Below, piece by piece: positions 22,017-31,115 of a stretch of DNA of 53,601 bases. How positions within the stretch are numbered: position 1 is the first letter of the stretch; every line of letters starts with the position of its first letter. Below the pieces are notes generated by a model. It was not told the DNA's origin and did no database searches. It saw only the letters and a list, made by a program, of their open reading frames with translations. Location of the stretch: assembly GCA_946621635.1 (NCBI GenBank), contig CAMOOR010000007.1, forward strand, positions 1 through 53,601. Direction: 5' to 3'. Both the position numbers and the translations under genes were made by a program. Source of the DNA: Colimorpha sp002372855 (GTDB lineage: Bacteria; Bacteroidota; Bacteroidia; Bacteroidales; P3).

Positions 22017-23405
22017 ATGTTCAAGAAAGAGACATACATGGCTCGTCGCGAGCAACTGCGCAAGGACGTGGGTCGCGGCATCATCATCATTCCGGGCAAC
22101 CACGAGGCGCCCTGCAACTACAAGGACAACACCTACTGGTTCCGCCAGGACAGCACGTTTCTCTATTTCTTCGGCCTTCAGCGCGAGGACCTGGTGGGAG
22201 TGCTGGACTGCGAGACAGGCAAAGACTATATCTTCGCCAACGACTACGACATCGACGACATCATCTGGACGGGTCCGCTGCCGAGCGTGAAGGAGCTGGC
22301 CGCCAGCGTGGGCGTGGAGAACAGCGGCGACATGAAGGCCATGGCGGAGTTCTGCCGGAAGGCCGTGTGCAGCGCCACGCGCGTGCATTTCCTGCCGCCC
22401 TACCGCGCCGACATCCGCGCCGACCTTGCCGCATGGCTGGGCCTGGACTACCACGCCGTGAACAGCTACGCCTCGATGGAGCTCATCCTGGCCTGCGTGA
22501 AACAGCGCAGCATCAAGAGTGCCGAGGAGATCGAGGAGATTGAGAAAGCCATTGCCACGGCCTACAACATGCACGTGGGCGCCATGAAGCTGGCCATGCC
22601 AGGCCGCTACGAGTACGAGCTGGCGGGATTCATGGAGGGCGAGGCCTGGAAGGGCAACGGCCCCGTGAGCTTCCCCGTCATCATGACGGTGCACGGCGAG
22701 ACGCTGCACAACCACGGCCACAACAACCGCCTGGAGGTGGGCCGCATGCTGGTGATGGACGCCGGCTGCGAGACGCCGATGAACTACTGCAGCGACATCA
22801 CGCGCTCGGTGCCCGTGGGAGGCAAGTTCGACGAGCGCCAGAAGGCCATCTACGAGATTGTGCTGGCCGCCAATATGGAGGCCGCCCGCGTGACGCGTCC
22901 GGGCATCACCTACAAGGAGGTGCACACCGCCGCCAGCCGTGTGCTGGCCGAGGGCTACAAGGGCCTGGGCATACTGAAAGGGAGCGTGGACGACATCGTG
23001 GCCAACGGAGCCCACAGCCTGCTGATGCCCCACGGCCTGGGCCACATGATGGGCCTCGACGTACACGATATGGAGAACTACGGCCAGATCAACGTGGGCT
23101 ACGACGAAGAGACGCGCCCGAGCGAGCAGTTCGGCCTGGGCAGCCTGCGCTGCGGCCGGAGACTGCAGCCCGGTTTCGTCATCACCGACGAGCCCGGTTG
23201 CTACTTCATCCCCGCGCTGATCGACAAATGGCATGCCGAGGGCACGAACAAGGACTTCGTCAACTTCGACGAGCTGGAGAAATGGAAAGATTTCGGCGGT
23301 ATCCGCATCGAGGACGACGTCCTGGTGACCGAGACCGGCGCCCGCGTGCTAGGCAAGCCGATACCCAAGACGGTGAAGGAGATTGAGGAGGTGATGAATA
23401 GTTAA
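22017..23405 (+). CDS. pepP: Xaa-Pro aminopeptidase (aminopeptidase P, M24B)
   Basis: A 462-residue metallopeptidase that removes N-terminal residues before proline. Residues 1 to about 165 are the aminopeptidase P N-domain (DNTYWFRQDSTFLYFFG); the rest is the pita-bread fold. The five dinuclear-metal ligands are present: Asp248 (VMDAG), Asp260 (YCSDITR), His343 (HGLGHMMGLDVHD), Glu392 (TDEPGCYF) and Glu432 (GIRIEDDVLVT). The start is set at MFKKETYMARREQL (22017); 35 further upstream codons lack family similarity. No signal peptide, so cytoplasmic. The stop is followed at once by a 9-bp tandem repeat and a decayed four-helix-bundle gene. Confidence 0.93.
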   Translation: MFKKETYMARREQLRKDVGRGIIIIPGNHEAPCNYKDNTYWFRQDSTFLYFFGLQREDLVGVLDCETGKDYIFANDYDIDDIIWTGPLPSVKELAASVGVENSGDMKAMAEFCRKAVCSATRVHFLPPYRADIRADLAAWLGLDYHAVNSYASMELILACVKQRSIKSAEEIEEIEKAIATAYNMHVGAMKLAMPGRYEYELAGFMEGEAWKGNGPVSFPVIMTVHGETLHNHGHNNRLEVGRMLVMDAGCETPMNYCSDITRSVPVGGKFDERQKAIYEIVLAANMEAARVTRPGITYKEVHTAASRVLAEGYKGLGILKGSVDDIVANGAHSLLMPHGLGHMMGLDVHDMENYGQINVGYDEETRPSEQFGLGSLRCGRRLQPGFVITDEPGCYFIPALIDKWHAEGTNKDFVNFDELEKWKDFGGIRIEDDVLVTETGARVLGKPIPKTVKEIEEVMNS

Positions 23406-23664
23406 AGGAGTTAGAGAAGTTAGAGAAGTTAGAGAAGTTAGAGGCGATGACAGTTACAAACGGATAGGAAAAGATGACAAACTACGGTTTTTCAACTATT
23501 CACAAGGTAGCCTGGAGGAATGCCGCTGCTTTATCATCCTTTCAGGAGACCTTGGATACATCAACGAGCAAGAAGCCGTAAATTTGACAACAGAAATTGA
23601 AGACACAAGCAGACTACTTAATTCATACATTCTGGCAATAACCAACAAAAGAATCCAAGAATAA
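23401..23664 (+). pseudogene. 5'-truncated four-helix-bundle (23S rRNA intervening-sequence type) gene
   Basis: The frame starting with GDDSYKRIGK reads KDDKLRFFNYSQGSLEECRC, then LSGDLGYINEQEAVNL and EDTSRLLNSYILAI, and stops at 23662-23664. This matches the C-terminal half of the four-helix-bundle/S23 family (RFLxxSxGSLxE, LGYIxEEE, ISRMLNGL). No ATG is in frame, and the N-terminal half is replaced by about four GAAGTTAGA units (23406-23443). On the other side, AACTTCTTTAACTTCTTC (about 23710-23727) is the inverse of those units, so the remnant is flanked by inverted repeats. Homologues are encoded in rRNA intervening sequences and scattered through Bacteroidetes genomes. Probably a dead insertion between pepP and the kinase gene. 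Confidence 0.72.
23406..23443 (+). repeat. 9-bp tandem repeat after pepP
   Basis: Four near-identical units of GAAGTTAGA begin directly after the pepP stop codon and run into the four-helix-bundle remnant. Inverted versions of the unit lie just upstream of the next gene (about 23706-23727). Confidence 0.75.
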
Positions 23665-23742
23665 TATCCGTCGATGTCGCTATTGTCTTTAAATTCTTTA
23701 TCTTCTATAACTTCTTTAACTTCTTCAAAAAATAAACGAACA

Positions 23743-25434
23743 ATGAACCAAGTGGAAATAGTGCTTGCCAATACGGGCGAGCGAAAGATGGTGGCTCAGG
23801 GGACGCAGGTCGCCGAGCTGGCCGCCGAATATACAAAGAAGAAAACCGCCGAGGACGGCAAGGCCCCGTGGCCGATACTGGGCGCCCTGGTGAACAACAA
23901 GGTGGAGCCGCTGCAATACCGCATCTACAATCCCAAGGTGATCCGCCTGCTGGACATCACCGACCGCCAGGGTTTCCGCATGTACCGCAACGCGCTGTGC
24001 ATGATGCTGTACACGGCAGTGCACGACTGCTACCCGAAGTCGGTACTGAGCATCGACCATTCGTTGCAGAACGGTTTCTACTGCCGCATCGAGAGCGCGG
24101 TGGAAGGCTACGAGCTGCCGGACAAGATGGAGGTGTGCCGCACGGTGAGAGAGCACATGATTGAGCTGCAGGAGCAGGACATACCCTTCACGGCGAAGAC
24201 GATGTTGCTGAGCGATGCCGTGGAGCTTGTGCGTCCGCGCCACATGCCGAAGACCACCGACTTGCTGGAGCACCTGAACCAGCTGTACATAGAGATGAAT
24301 TTCCTTGGCGACACCGTGCATAAAATCAACGGCAAACTGGCTCCCAGCACGGGTTGCCTGACGACATGGGACTTCCGCCAGTACGAGGATGGATACATGC
24401 TCCAGTGCGCCGACCCGGAGCATCCCGACAAGCTGTCGCTCTTCCAGGAGACGCCCAAGCTCTTCGCCATTTTCCGCGAGCACCACGAGTGGGTGGACCT
24501 GCTGCACACGCCGACGGTGAGCGACTACAACCGCATCGTGCACGACAAGGGCGGGCAGCACCTGATACTGCTTGCCGAGGCGCTGCACGAGAAGAAGTAT
24601 GCCGAGATTGCCGACCAGGTGCGCCAGAGCGGTGCCAAGATGGTGCTGCTGGCAGGCCCCAGCAGCAGTGGCAAGACGACGTCGTGCCGCAGGTTGAGCG
24701 TGCAGCTGAGCGTGCTGGGATACGACGTGAACCAGATGTCGCTGGACGACTACTTCCTGGGCCGTGAGCGCACCCCCAAGCTGCCCAACGGCGAATACGA
24801 CTTCGAAGGCGTCGACGCTCTCGACATACCGCTGCTCAACGAGCACCTGCTGGCCCTGTTCCGCGGCGAGGAGGTGAAGATACCGACCTACGACTTCAAG
24901 AAAGGCGAGCCTTTCTACAGCGGCAAGACGCTGAAGATGGGTCCGCGGAGCATCCTGGTGGTGGAGGGCATCCACGCCCTGAACCCCAAGCTGACGGCGG
25001 AAATCGACGAAGGTCTGAAGTTCAAAGTGTACGTCAGCGCCCTGACCCAGCTGGCCATCGACGGACAGAACATTATCCACGGCACGGACAACCGCCTGGT
25101 GCGCCGCATTGTGAGGGACAACAATTTCCGTGGATGGAATGCCAAGGAGACCCTGCACCGCTGGCCCGAAGTGGTGCGCGGCGAAAGGAAACACATATTC
25201 CCATATCAGGAGAATGCCAACGTGATGTTCAACTCGGCCCTGCTGTACGAGCTGGGAGTGCTGAAACGCTACGCCGAACCGTTGCTGAAGCAGGTGCCGG
25301 AGAACTGCGAGGAGTTCTCGATAGCCAAGCAGCTGCTTGACTTCTCGGAGCTGGTGGAGCCAATCGACGACAAGTTCATCCCCCACAACAGCATTATGCG
25401 GGAATTCCTGGGAGGAAGTGCGTTTGAGTACTAA
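23743..25434 (+). CDS. Nucleoside (uridine-like) kinase with N-terminal TGS and ThrRS-like domains
   Basis: 563 residues from MNQVEIVLANTGER. The N-terminus is a TGS-like domain, followed by a region resembling the second additional domain of threonyl-tRNA synthetase (HSLQNGFYCRIE, then EQDIPFTAKTML), and a C-terminal P-loop kinase of the uridine kinase/phosphoribulokinase family with Walker A GPSSSGKTTS (about residues 305-314), SLDDYF and VVEGIHALNP. This fusion is common in Bacteroidetes and Firmicutes; the kinase is expected to phosphorylate a nucleoside, but the real substrate of the fusion is not firmly known. The start is chosen at 23743 because the preceding in-frame codons are low-complexity inverted repeat. 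It converges with aroK across 75 nt. Confidence 0.85.
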   Translation: MNQVEIVLANTGERKMVAQGTQVAELAAEYTKKKTAEDGKAPWPILGALVNNKVEPLQYRIYNPKVIRLLDITDRQGFRMYRNALCMMLYTAVHDCYPKSVLSIDHSLQNGFYCRIESAVEGYELPDKMEVCRTVREHMIELQEQDIPFTAKTMLLSDAVELVRPRHMPKTTDLLEHLNQLYIEMNFLGDTVHKINGKLAPSTGCLTTWDFRQYEDGYMLQCADPEHPDKLSLFQETPKLFAIFREHHEWVDLLHTPTVSDYNRIVHDKGGQHLILLAEALHEKKYAEIADQVRQSGAKMVLLAGPSSSGKTTSCRRLSVQLSVLGYDVNQMSLDDYFLGRERTPKLPNGEYDFEGVDALDIPLLNEHLLALFRGEEVKIPTYDFKKGEPFYSGKTLKMGPRSILVVEGIHALNPKLTAEIDEGLKFKVYVSALTQLAIDGQNIIHGTDNRLVRRIVRDNNFRGWNAKETLHRWPEVVRGERKHIFPYQENANVMFNSALLYELGVLKRYAEPLLKQVPENCEEFSIAKQLLDFSELVEPIDDKFIPHNSIMREFLGGSAFEY

Positions 25435-25442
25435 GCTTCTGT

Positions 25443-25472
25443 GCGAAACGCAAGCGTTTCGCCACGGGACAA
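25443..25472. repeat. REP-like palindrome, family with core CGCAAGCG, copy 2
   Basis: GCGAAACGCAAGCGTTTCGC (25443-25462) is an 8-bp stem with a CAAG loop, followed by CCACGGGACAAAG, matching the copy inside the DUF4249 gene at 4503. It lies between two converging genes but has no U tract, so its role as a terminator is doubtful. Confidence 0.7.
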
Positions 25473-25509
25473 AGCCGTCCTCGGCATTTGTATAAAACTA
25501 AAGAAACGG

Positions 25510-25989
25510 CTAAAAAGCGACGGTTGGATTGAGGCCGTCCAAGATGATGGGAGCGCGGAGGTAGAAGCCTTCGCGCTCCTTCAGTTGCTGGGCTATCTTC
25601 TCGCGGAGCCGGTCCTCCGGAAGGCCTTTCACGAGGGGCCGGGGGTTGTGGCTGCGAAGGGCGCGGACGACGAGGTCGTCGACCGTCATGCGCAGGTAGA
25701 CGGCGGTGCCATTGGCGAGGATGAAATCCATGTTTCCGCTATGGCAGGGTGTGCCACCGCCGGTTGCGACGACACAATTGTCGAGGTCGGCGGTGGAATG
25801 GAGCAGCTGGGTTTCGAGCTGGCGGAATGCCGTTTCGCCGAAGGAAGCGAAGAATCGGGGGACAGTGTAGTGGTAACGTTCCTCGAAGGCACGGTCGAGG
25901 TCGAGGAAATCCATATTCCTCTCGGCCGCCAGGCGGCGGCCGAAGGTGGTCTTGCCCGAATACATGTAGCCAACGAGGAAATACTTCAT
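25510..25989 (-). CDS. aroK: Shikimate kinase
   Basis: A 159-residue P-loop kinase that phosphorylates shikimate in aromatic amino acid synthesis. The Walker A motif is GYMYSGKTT (7-15), in place of the usual GFMGSGKT. DLDRAFEERY binds shikimate and metal, FGETAFRQLE and the substrate-binding ATGGGTP are present, and RPLVKG marks the lid. It is the last gene of the run descending from sprA and is separated from recN by three 7-bp units that each contain TAA. It is the second shikimate-pathway gene in the window; the two are far apart and not co-transcribed. Confidence 0.95.
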   Translation of the reverse strand: MKYFLVGYMYSGKTTFGRRLAAERNMDFLDLDRAFEERYHYTVPRFFASFGETAFRQLETQLLHSTADLDNCVVATGGGTPCHSGNMDFILANGTAVYLRMTVDDLVVRALRSHNPRPLVKGLPEDRLREKIAQQLKEREGFYLRAPIILDGLNPTVAF

Positions 25990-26011
25990 TTCAGTTAAGA
26001 GTTATGAGTTA
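25990..26011 (-). repeat. Three 7-bp units beginning with the recN stop codon
   Basis: On the minus strand the recN stop and spacer read TAACTCA, TAACTCT, TAACTGA, then AATG of aroK. Three units of 7 bp each start with TAA, so a stop is present in every frame within 19 nt before the next start codon. Confidence 0.7.
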
Positions 26012-27697
26012 GGACATCAGCTCGCGGGCGGTCTGGAGGGCGGCAGGAGTCGGCGGGTCGGAACTGAGCATAACAGCGACCTCGTTGACACGTTCGTCGG
26101 GGGTGAGTTGACGGATGCGTGAGACCGTACGGTTCTCGTTGTCCTCAATCTGTTTGTACACCTTAAGGTGCTGCGAGGCCCGGGCTGCGATTTGCGGGAG
26201 ATGGGTGATAGCAATGACCTGCATGCTTTCAGCCATGCGGCACATGATGTTGCCGACGGCAATGGAGATATCGCCGGAGACGCCAGTGTCGATTTCATCG
26301 AAGATGATTGTGGGGATTAGCGAACGGCTGTGTGTTGTGGCTGAATGGCCGAGAGGCTGGATGGCTTTGATGGCCAGCATGAGGCGAGAGAGCTCGCCTC
26401 CCGAGGCCACTTTGGCGAGGTCACGGAGTTCGCCGCCGCGATTGGCATTGAAAAGGAAAAACACGGCGTCGTGGCCCATGGGACCGTAGGAGGGCGTGGG
26501 GTCAAGCTGGACTGAGAAGCGTGCTTCAGGCATGCCCAGGTCGCGCAGGATGGGTTGAATGCCTGCAGTCAATTGTATGCCGGCGGCCTTACGGGCTTCG
26601 GTGAGAGTATCGGCAGCGGTCTGCAAACGGGCAAAAGACTTGTCGACCTGTTCCATAAGAGCATGGATACGGGAGTCGAGGGTTGACATGGACTGCAGCT
26701 TGGAGTCGAGGTCATCGCGGATGGCGATGAGGGCCTCAACGCTGTCGACACCATGTTTCTTCTGCAACCGATAGATAAGTGCCAGGCGATCGTCGACCTG
26801 CTGCTGACGTTCCGGATTGTAGGAGACGCCGTCGGCCAACGAGGAGAGCGAAGAGTTGATGTCGTCGAGTTCGATGAGGGAGGAGTCGAGGCGGGCAAGA
26901 AGCGCTTCGACTTCGGGATGGAAGGAGGCGATATGGGAGAGTGCGCTCTTGGCCTGACGCAGACGGGAGAGAACAGACTGCTCCGTGTCGTCGTCGAGGA
27001 GAGACGCTGTTTCGCCAAGGCCTTCGCGAATGGCCTCGGCATGGGCCAGGAGTTGCAATTCTTGTTCAAGATCCTGCTGCTCGCCGGACTGCAGGCGAGC
27101 TTCAGCAAGCTCGTTGTATTGGAACTGGAGAAAATCTTGTTCTTTCCGGTTCTGGGACTCGGTGGCGGCGAGGGCTTCGAGGTCGCGCTTAAGCGAGGAG
27201 TAGGTCGAATAGGCATCCTGATAGGATGAAAGAGGGGACGCCTCTTCGGCTGAGAAGGAATCGAGAAGGGCGAAACGAAAGGAGCTCTCGGCAAGGGTGA
27301 GGGTCTGGTGCTGGGAATGGATGTCGACGAGACGGGTGCCAAGGGTGCGGAGGAACGGCAGCTGGACAGGCGTATCGTTGACAAAGGCGCGGCTTTTGCC
27401 GGAAGGAGATATTTCGCGACGAATCAGGAGGTGATCGTCATAGTCGATGTCGACGTCGTCGAACAAAGGCTTTAGGTCCAACGTGGAGATGTCGAACTGG
27501 GCCTCGACGACGCACTTGCGCTCTTTGTCGGCCAACACAGCCGAATCGGCCCGCTGCCCTATCAGCAGTCCGAGCGCTCCGAGGAGTATGGACTTACCGG
27601 CACCAGTCTCGCCGGTGATAGTCACGAAGCCAGGGCAAAAGGCGATATCGGTTTCGCGAATCAGCGCATAGTTTTCTATATGTAGATTTGTCAACAT
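26009..27697 (-). CDS. recN: DNA repair protein RecN
   Basis: A 562-residue SMC-like ATPase for double-strand break repair. The N-terminus MLTNLHIENYALI leads to Walker A GETGAGKS (29-36). A long central coiled-coil region (about 150-370) follows, then the SMC signature VASGGELSRLMLAI, Walker B TIIFDEIDTGVSG and the D-loop/H-loop segment VIAITHLPQIAA. The length fits the family. The gene is 18 nt downstream of sufS and upstream of aroK in a tightly packed run. Cytoplasmic. Confidence 0.95.
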   Translation of the reverse strand: MLTNLHIENYALIRETDIAFCPGFVTITGETGAGKSILLGALGLLIGQRADSAVLADKERKCVVEAQFDISTLDLKPLFDDVDIDYDDHLLIRREISPSGKSRAFVNDTPVQLPFLRTLGTRLVDIHSQHQTLTLAESSFRFALLDSFSAEEASPLSSYQDAYSTYSSLKRDLEALAATESQNRKEQDFLQFQYNELAEARLQSGEQQDLEQELQLLAHAEAIREGLGETASLLDDDTEQSVLSRLRQAKSALSHIASFHPEVEALLARLDSSLIELDDINSSLSSLADGVSYNPERQQQVDDRLALIYRLQKKHGVDSVEALIAIRDDLDSKLQSMSTLDSRIHALMEQVDKSFARLQTAADTLTEARKAAGIQLTAGIQPILRDLGMPEARFSVQLDPTPSYGPMGHDAVFFLFNANRGGELRDLAKVASGGELSRLMLAIKAIQPLGHSATTHSRSLIPTIIFDEIDTGVSGDISIAVGNIMCRMAESMQVIAITHLPQIAARASQHLKVYKQIEDNENRTVSRIRQLTPDERVNEVAVMLSSDPPTPAALQTARELMS

Positions 27698-27715
27698 GAT
27701 TGCATACTAAAAAAG

Positions 27716-28918
27716 TTATCCCAGCATAGGCAGGACTCGCTGGAGGGCGGCAATGAAAGCATCGACTTCCTCACGAGTATTGTAAACCGCGAAGGAAGCA
27801 CGGACAGTACCCGGAATGCCGTAGCGATCCATGATGGGCTGAGTGCAATGATGGCCAGTGCGGACGGCGATACCCAGTTGGTCGAGGAGTGTTCCGACGT
27901 CATAAGGATGTGCGTCGCCCACAAGGAAAGACAACACGGAGGTCTTACCGGGGGCCGTGCCATAAATGCGAACCCCGGGGATCTGCAGCAGGCACTCGGT
28001 GGCGTAGCGAAGGAGCTCATCCTCATGTGCAGCGATATTTGCGATTCCAACTTCCTGCATGAAAGATATGGCCTCGCCAAGCCCGATGACATCGCCCACC
28101 GAGGGGGTACCGGCTTCAAATTTGAATGGAAGCTGGTTGTATGTAGTGCGTTCGAAGGTGACATTTTCTATCATCTCTCCCCCACCCTGATAAGGAGGCA
28201 GCTCACTAAGGATTTCTTCACGTCCATACATGACGCCGACACCCATGGGCCCATACATCTTATGTCCGGAGAAACAGTAGAAATCGCACCCAAGGGCCTG
28301 GACATCGACGGTGAGGTGCGAGACCGCCTGGGCCCCATCGACAAGAACGGGAACCCCATGGGAATGGGCAATGCGAATGATGTCGGCTATGGGGTTGATG
28401 GTACCCAAGGAGTTGGAGACATGGTTGACCGCCACAAGGCGTGTGTTCTTCGAAAAAAGCCGTTCGTAAGTCTCGAGGTCAAGTACGCCCTCGTCACTGA
28501 AAGGTATGGGGCGCAGAATGGCTCCTGCAAGCTGCCACGGGACGATGTCGGAGTGGTGTTCCATGCCGGAGACAATAACTTCGTCGTTGCCGCAGAAATA
28601 ACGTTTGGCAAAAGACGAAGCGACAAGATTGATACTCTCTGTGGTGCCACGGGTGAAAACAATCTCGTAATCATGGCGGGCATTGACGAGTTGTTTCACC
28701 TGGCGCCGTACCAACTCATACTTCTCAGTTGCGAGAGTCGCCAAATGATGGGCGCCACGATGGATATTGCTATTAAGGTGGAGGTAATAGTTGTCCAGCG
28801 CCTCAATGACACGCAATGGCTTTTGTGTAGTGGCGGCGTTGTCAAGATAGACCAACGGACGACCATGCACCTGTGTGTCGAGGATGGGAAACTGCGAACG
28901 TATTTCAGAAAGATTCAT
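27716..28918 (-). CDS. sufS: Cysteine desulfurase (SufS type)
   Basis: A 400-residue PLP enzyme that removes sulfur from cysteine for iron-sulfur cluster assembly. YLDNAATTQKP near the start, NIHRGAHHLA, Asp194 (VLVDGAQAVSH), the PLP-binding Lys220 (FSGHKMYGP) and the persulfide-forming Cys358 in RTGHHCTQP are all visible and mark class II (SufS/CsdA). No other suf genes are nearby. Its ATG overlaps the dedA stop (ATGA), so it is translationally coupled within the sprA-to-aroK run. Confidence 0.93.
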   Translation of the reverse strand: MNLSEIRSQFPILDTQVHGRPLVYLDNAATTQKPLRVIEALDNYYLHLNSNIHRGAHHLATLATEKYELVRRQVKQLVNARHDYEIVFTRGTTESINLVASSFAKRYFCGNDEVIVSGMEHHSDIVPWQLAGAILRPIPFSDEGVLDLETYERLFSKNTRLVAVNHVSNSLGTINPIADIIRIAHSHGVPVLVDGAQAVSHLTVDVQALGCDFYCFSGHKMYGPMGVGVMYGREEILSELPPYQGGGEMIENVTFERTTYNQLPFKFEAGTPSVGDVIGLGEAISFMQEVGIANIAAHEDELLRYATECLLQIPGVRIYGTAPGKTSVLSFLVGDAHPYDVGTLLDQLGIAVRTGHHCTQPIMDRYGIPGTVRASFAVYNTREEVDAFIAALQRVLPMLG

Positions 28919-29673
28919 TTCTTGCGGTTTTTCTTGATGAAGTAGCGCACTATGAAGAAAAGCGCTATAAGGATTACAAGTCCGATGATAACATGGCTGA
29001 TTTCAGAGCTGTATTTCTCAACAACAGAGATATCGCCAGCGAGGTGTGCCAGATATCCAAGGAGAGCCAACACACAGTTCCAGATAAAGGCACCCAATGT
29101 GGTGTAAAGCGCGAAGGTACCGATATTCATCTTGCTCAAGCCAGCAGGAATGGATATAAGCTGACGGACAACGGGGATGAGACGTCCCACAAGGGTAGAG
29201 GCCACACCGTGGTCATTGAAATACTTCTCCGCCCGCTCCATTTTTTCTCCAGAGAGTTGCAACATGTGACCGAACTTGCTTTCGACAAATGCATAGATAA
29301 TCGGGCGTCCCAGCCAACGGGAAAGGAAATAATTGATAAACGCGCCAACAAGAGCGCCAAGGGTGCCAAAAACCACCACAAGCCACCAGTTCATTCCACT
29401 CTGGCTACGCTCATCGAGTGCCACATAGACTGCAGGCGGAATCACCACCTCCGAGGGGAAAGGGATAAAAGAACTCTCAACCGCCATAAGACCTCCCACG
29501 GTCCAATAATTCATGTGTTTGTCGTATTTGTGCAACACCCAGGCGACCCAACCATTGGAGGTGCTATCGCCACGAACAGCTTCGGCAACGCCCCCGGCTT
29601 CCTGCGCCATAACCGGCTGAGAAAGGAGGAACATAAGCATCGACGCTATCAGAAAGAAACGTTTTTTATTCAT
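28915..29673 (-). CDS. DedA-family (SNARE-associated/VTT) inner-membrane protein with signal-like N-terminus
   Basis: 252 residues. The first 23 look like a signal peptide (FFLIASMLMFLLSQPVMAQ). The DedA core follows: ESSFIPFPSEVVIPPA, then GALVGAFINYFLSRWLGR, GRLIPVVRQLISIPAGLSKM and two further hydrophobic segments, ending KKNRKK. Members of this family are linked to lipid flipping and envelope homeostasis. The essential acidic residue (ESSFIPFPSE) and GRLxPxxRxLxSxPAG signature are intact. It overlaps the TPR gene upstream and sufS downstream by 4 nt each, a sign of one transcription unit. Confidence 0.88.
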   Translation of the reverse strand: MNKKRFFLIASMLMFLLSQPVMAQEAGGVAEAVRGDSTSNGWVAWVLHKYDKHMNYWTVGGLMAVESSFIPFPSEVVIPPAVYVALDERSQSGMNWWLVVVFGTLGALVGAFINYFLSRWLGRPIIYAFVESKFGHMLQLSGEKMERAEKYFNDHGVASTLVGRLIPVVRQLISIPAGLSKMNIGTFALYTTLGAFIWNCVLALLGYLAHLAGDISVVEKYSSEISHVIIGLVILIALFFIVRYFIKKNRKK

Positions 29674-31115
29674 TGTTGTTGTTTTTTATTTTCTGGTGAA
29701 TCAGTATAGGGGTCAGACGGTACCAACGGACCCAGGAGAGGGTGCACCATTATCTCGGGGCATATCTCTGCCAGCATGGCAGGAGACACATCGGGAAGCA
29801 TCCGCCGTGCACGATTGTATCGGTTGGTATAGAAATAGGCCGCAGCCAAATAAGTGCTATAGAAAGAACTGTGAGGATATACGCCAAGAGACTCTTCGGC
29901 AAATTCTATCACTATGTCGAATACCTTGTGTTTGAAAAGGAACTGGGTGTAGAGTTGACACTGAGGTTCGGTGTAGAGCCCCGTTGCAATGAGCCGCTCA
30001 AAAAAGTCAGAAGCCTTGTAGAAATCGTCAAGAGCATCATAAACCATGGCAGCCGCACAAAGTACTTCTGGATTACCTTCTGGACAATCGGCCGATGGGA
30101 AAGTTTCATCAAGCTGGACGGCTCGGTTGACCTTGGAAAGCGCTGTTGCGCTGTCGCCCAACTCCATGTAGCAAAGTGCCAATGACGCGAAAGCCTCTGC
30201 ATCGTGAGGATTGCTTTCTGTGGCCTTTATGAAATAGGCCATCGCAGTGTCATAGTTGGCTTCGCGGGCATAAAGATTTCCAATGGTACGATAGACTTTG
30301 GCATAATCGTCGTAGAAATCAAGCACCCGGAGCATTGTAGTCACAGCCTCACTGGTAAGGCCCATAAAGTCTTGCGTCTGCGAGAGGGCTATGTAGGCGT
30401 CGACATAGTTTTTGTCGATAGCAATGGCGAATTCAAAAGAGTCCACCGCCTTCTCATAGAGCGTCATGTCGCGATAGGCACAACCGAGACAGTACCAAGC
30501 CTCTTTGCAATAAGGATTATCTTTCACGAAATTCCCAAGGAAATCCACTGCCTGCTCAATGCGCCCGGCTTCATAGGAGACATCATAATAATTGTATACC
30601 GTTATCTCGTCGTATGAATCGCTTTCCATTGCTTTGCGGTAGAAGTTCAGTGCAGCATCGTAGTCTTTCAGCTTGTAGTATTCTTCAGCCATGTTGGAGT
30701 AGACACGTCCCAGCATCCAGCCATCGCGAGCTGCCTCTTTGAAATAGGCTATGGCTTTTTCCGACTGGCCCACGGCACCATTGGCCACACCAAGAGAGTA
30801 TGCCACGTCCGTGTTGTCAGGCTCGGCCTGACGCATCTGATTCAGCACTTGCAAAGCCTGCGCGTATTGTTCATGAGAAATCATAAGATGGGCTCGTCGG
30901 AGACGGATGGTGGTGCTGTTGGGGTAGAGCTCTTCCGCATACTCGACTGCACGTTCGAGTGGTTTCAGGTCGTTTACCTCAAAATAGTAGTCAATGATTA
31001 TCTCCAGTTCGTCGACGTCGAAGAACTGGGTCTTGCCTTTGAGCACTGTATTCTCAAAGTCGAGCACCAAATCGCGCACTTCATCATCGAAATTATGGAA
31101 TCTGTCTTTTTTCAT
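29670..31115 (-). CDS. Tetratricopeptide-repeat protein
   Basis: A 481-residue soluble protein made almost wholly of TPR-like helical pairs (for example AYSLGVANGAVGQSEKAIAY, GCAYRDMTLYEKAVDSFEFA, ASLALCYMELGDSATALSKV). No signal peptide, so cytoplasmic, and probably a scaffold for protein contacts. The start codon abuts the sprA stop (TAAATG), and the end overlaps dedA by 4 nt. A TPR protein directly after sprA could act with secretion, but the sequence alone does not show it. Family members are usually annotated only as TPR repeat proteins. Confidence 0.85.
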   Translation of the reverse strand: MKKDRFHNFDDEVRDLVLDFENTVLKGKTQFFDVDELEIIIDYYFEVNDLKPLERAVEYAEELYPNSTTIRLRRAHLMISHEQYAQALQVLNQMRQAEPDNTDVAYSLGVANGAVGQSEKAIAYFKEAARDGWMLGRVYSNMAEEYYKLKDYDAALNFYRKAMESDSYDEITVYNYYDVSYEAGRIEQAVDFLGNFVKDNPYCKEAWYCLGCAYRDMTLYEKAVDSFEFAIAIDKNYVDAYIALSQTQDFMGLTSEAVTTMLRVLDFYDDYAKVYRTIGNLYAREANYDTAMAYFIKATESNPHDAEAFASLALCYMELGDSATALSKVNRAVQLDETFPSADCPEGNPEVLCAAAMVYDALDDFYKASDFFERLIATGLYTEPQCQLYTQFLFKHKVFDIVIEFAEESLGVYPHSSFYSTYLAAAYFYTNRYNRARRMLPDVSPAMLAEICPEIMVHPLLGPLVPSDPYTDSPENKKQQQ

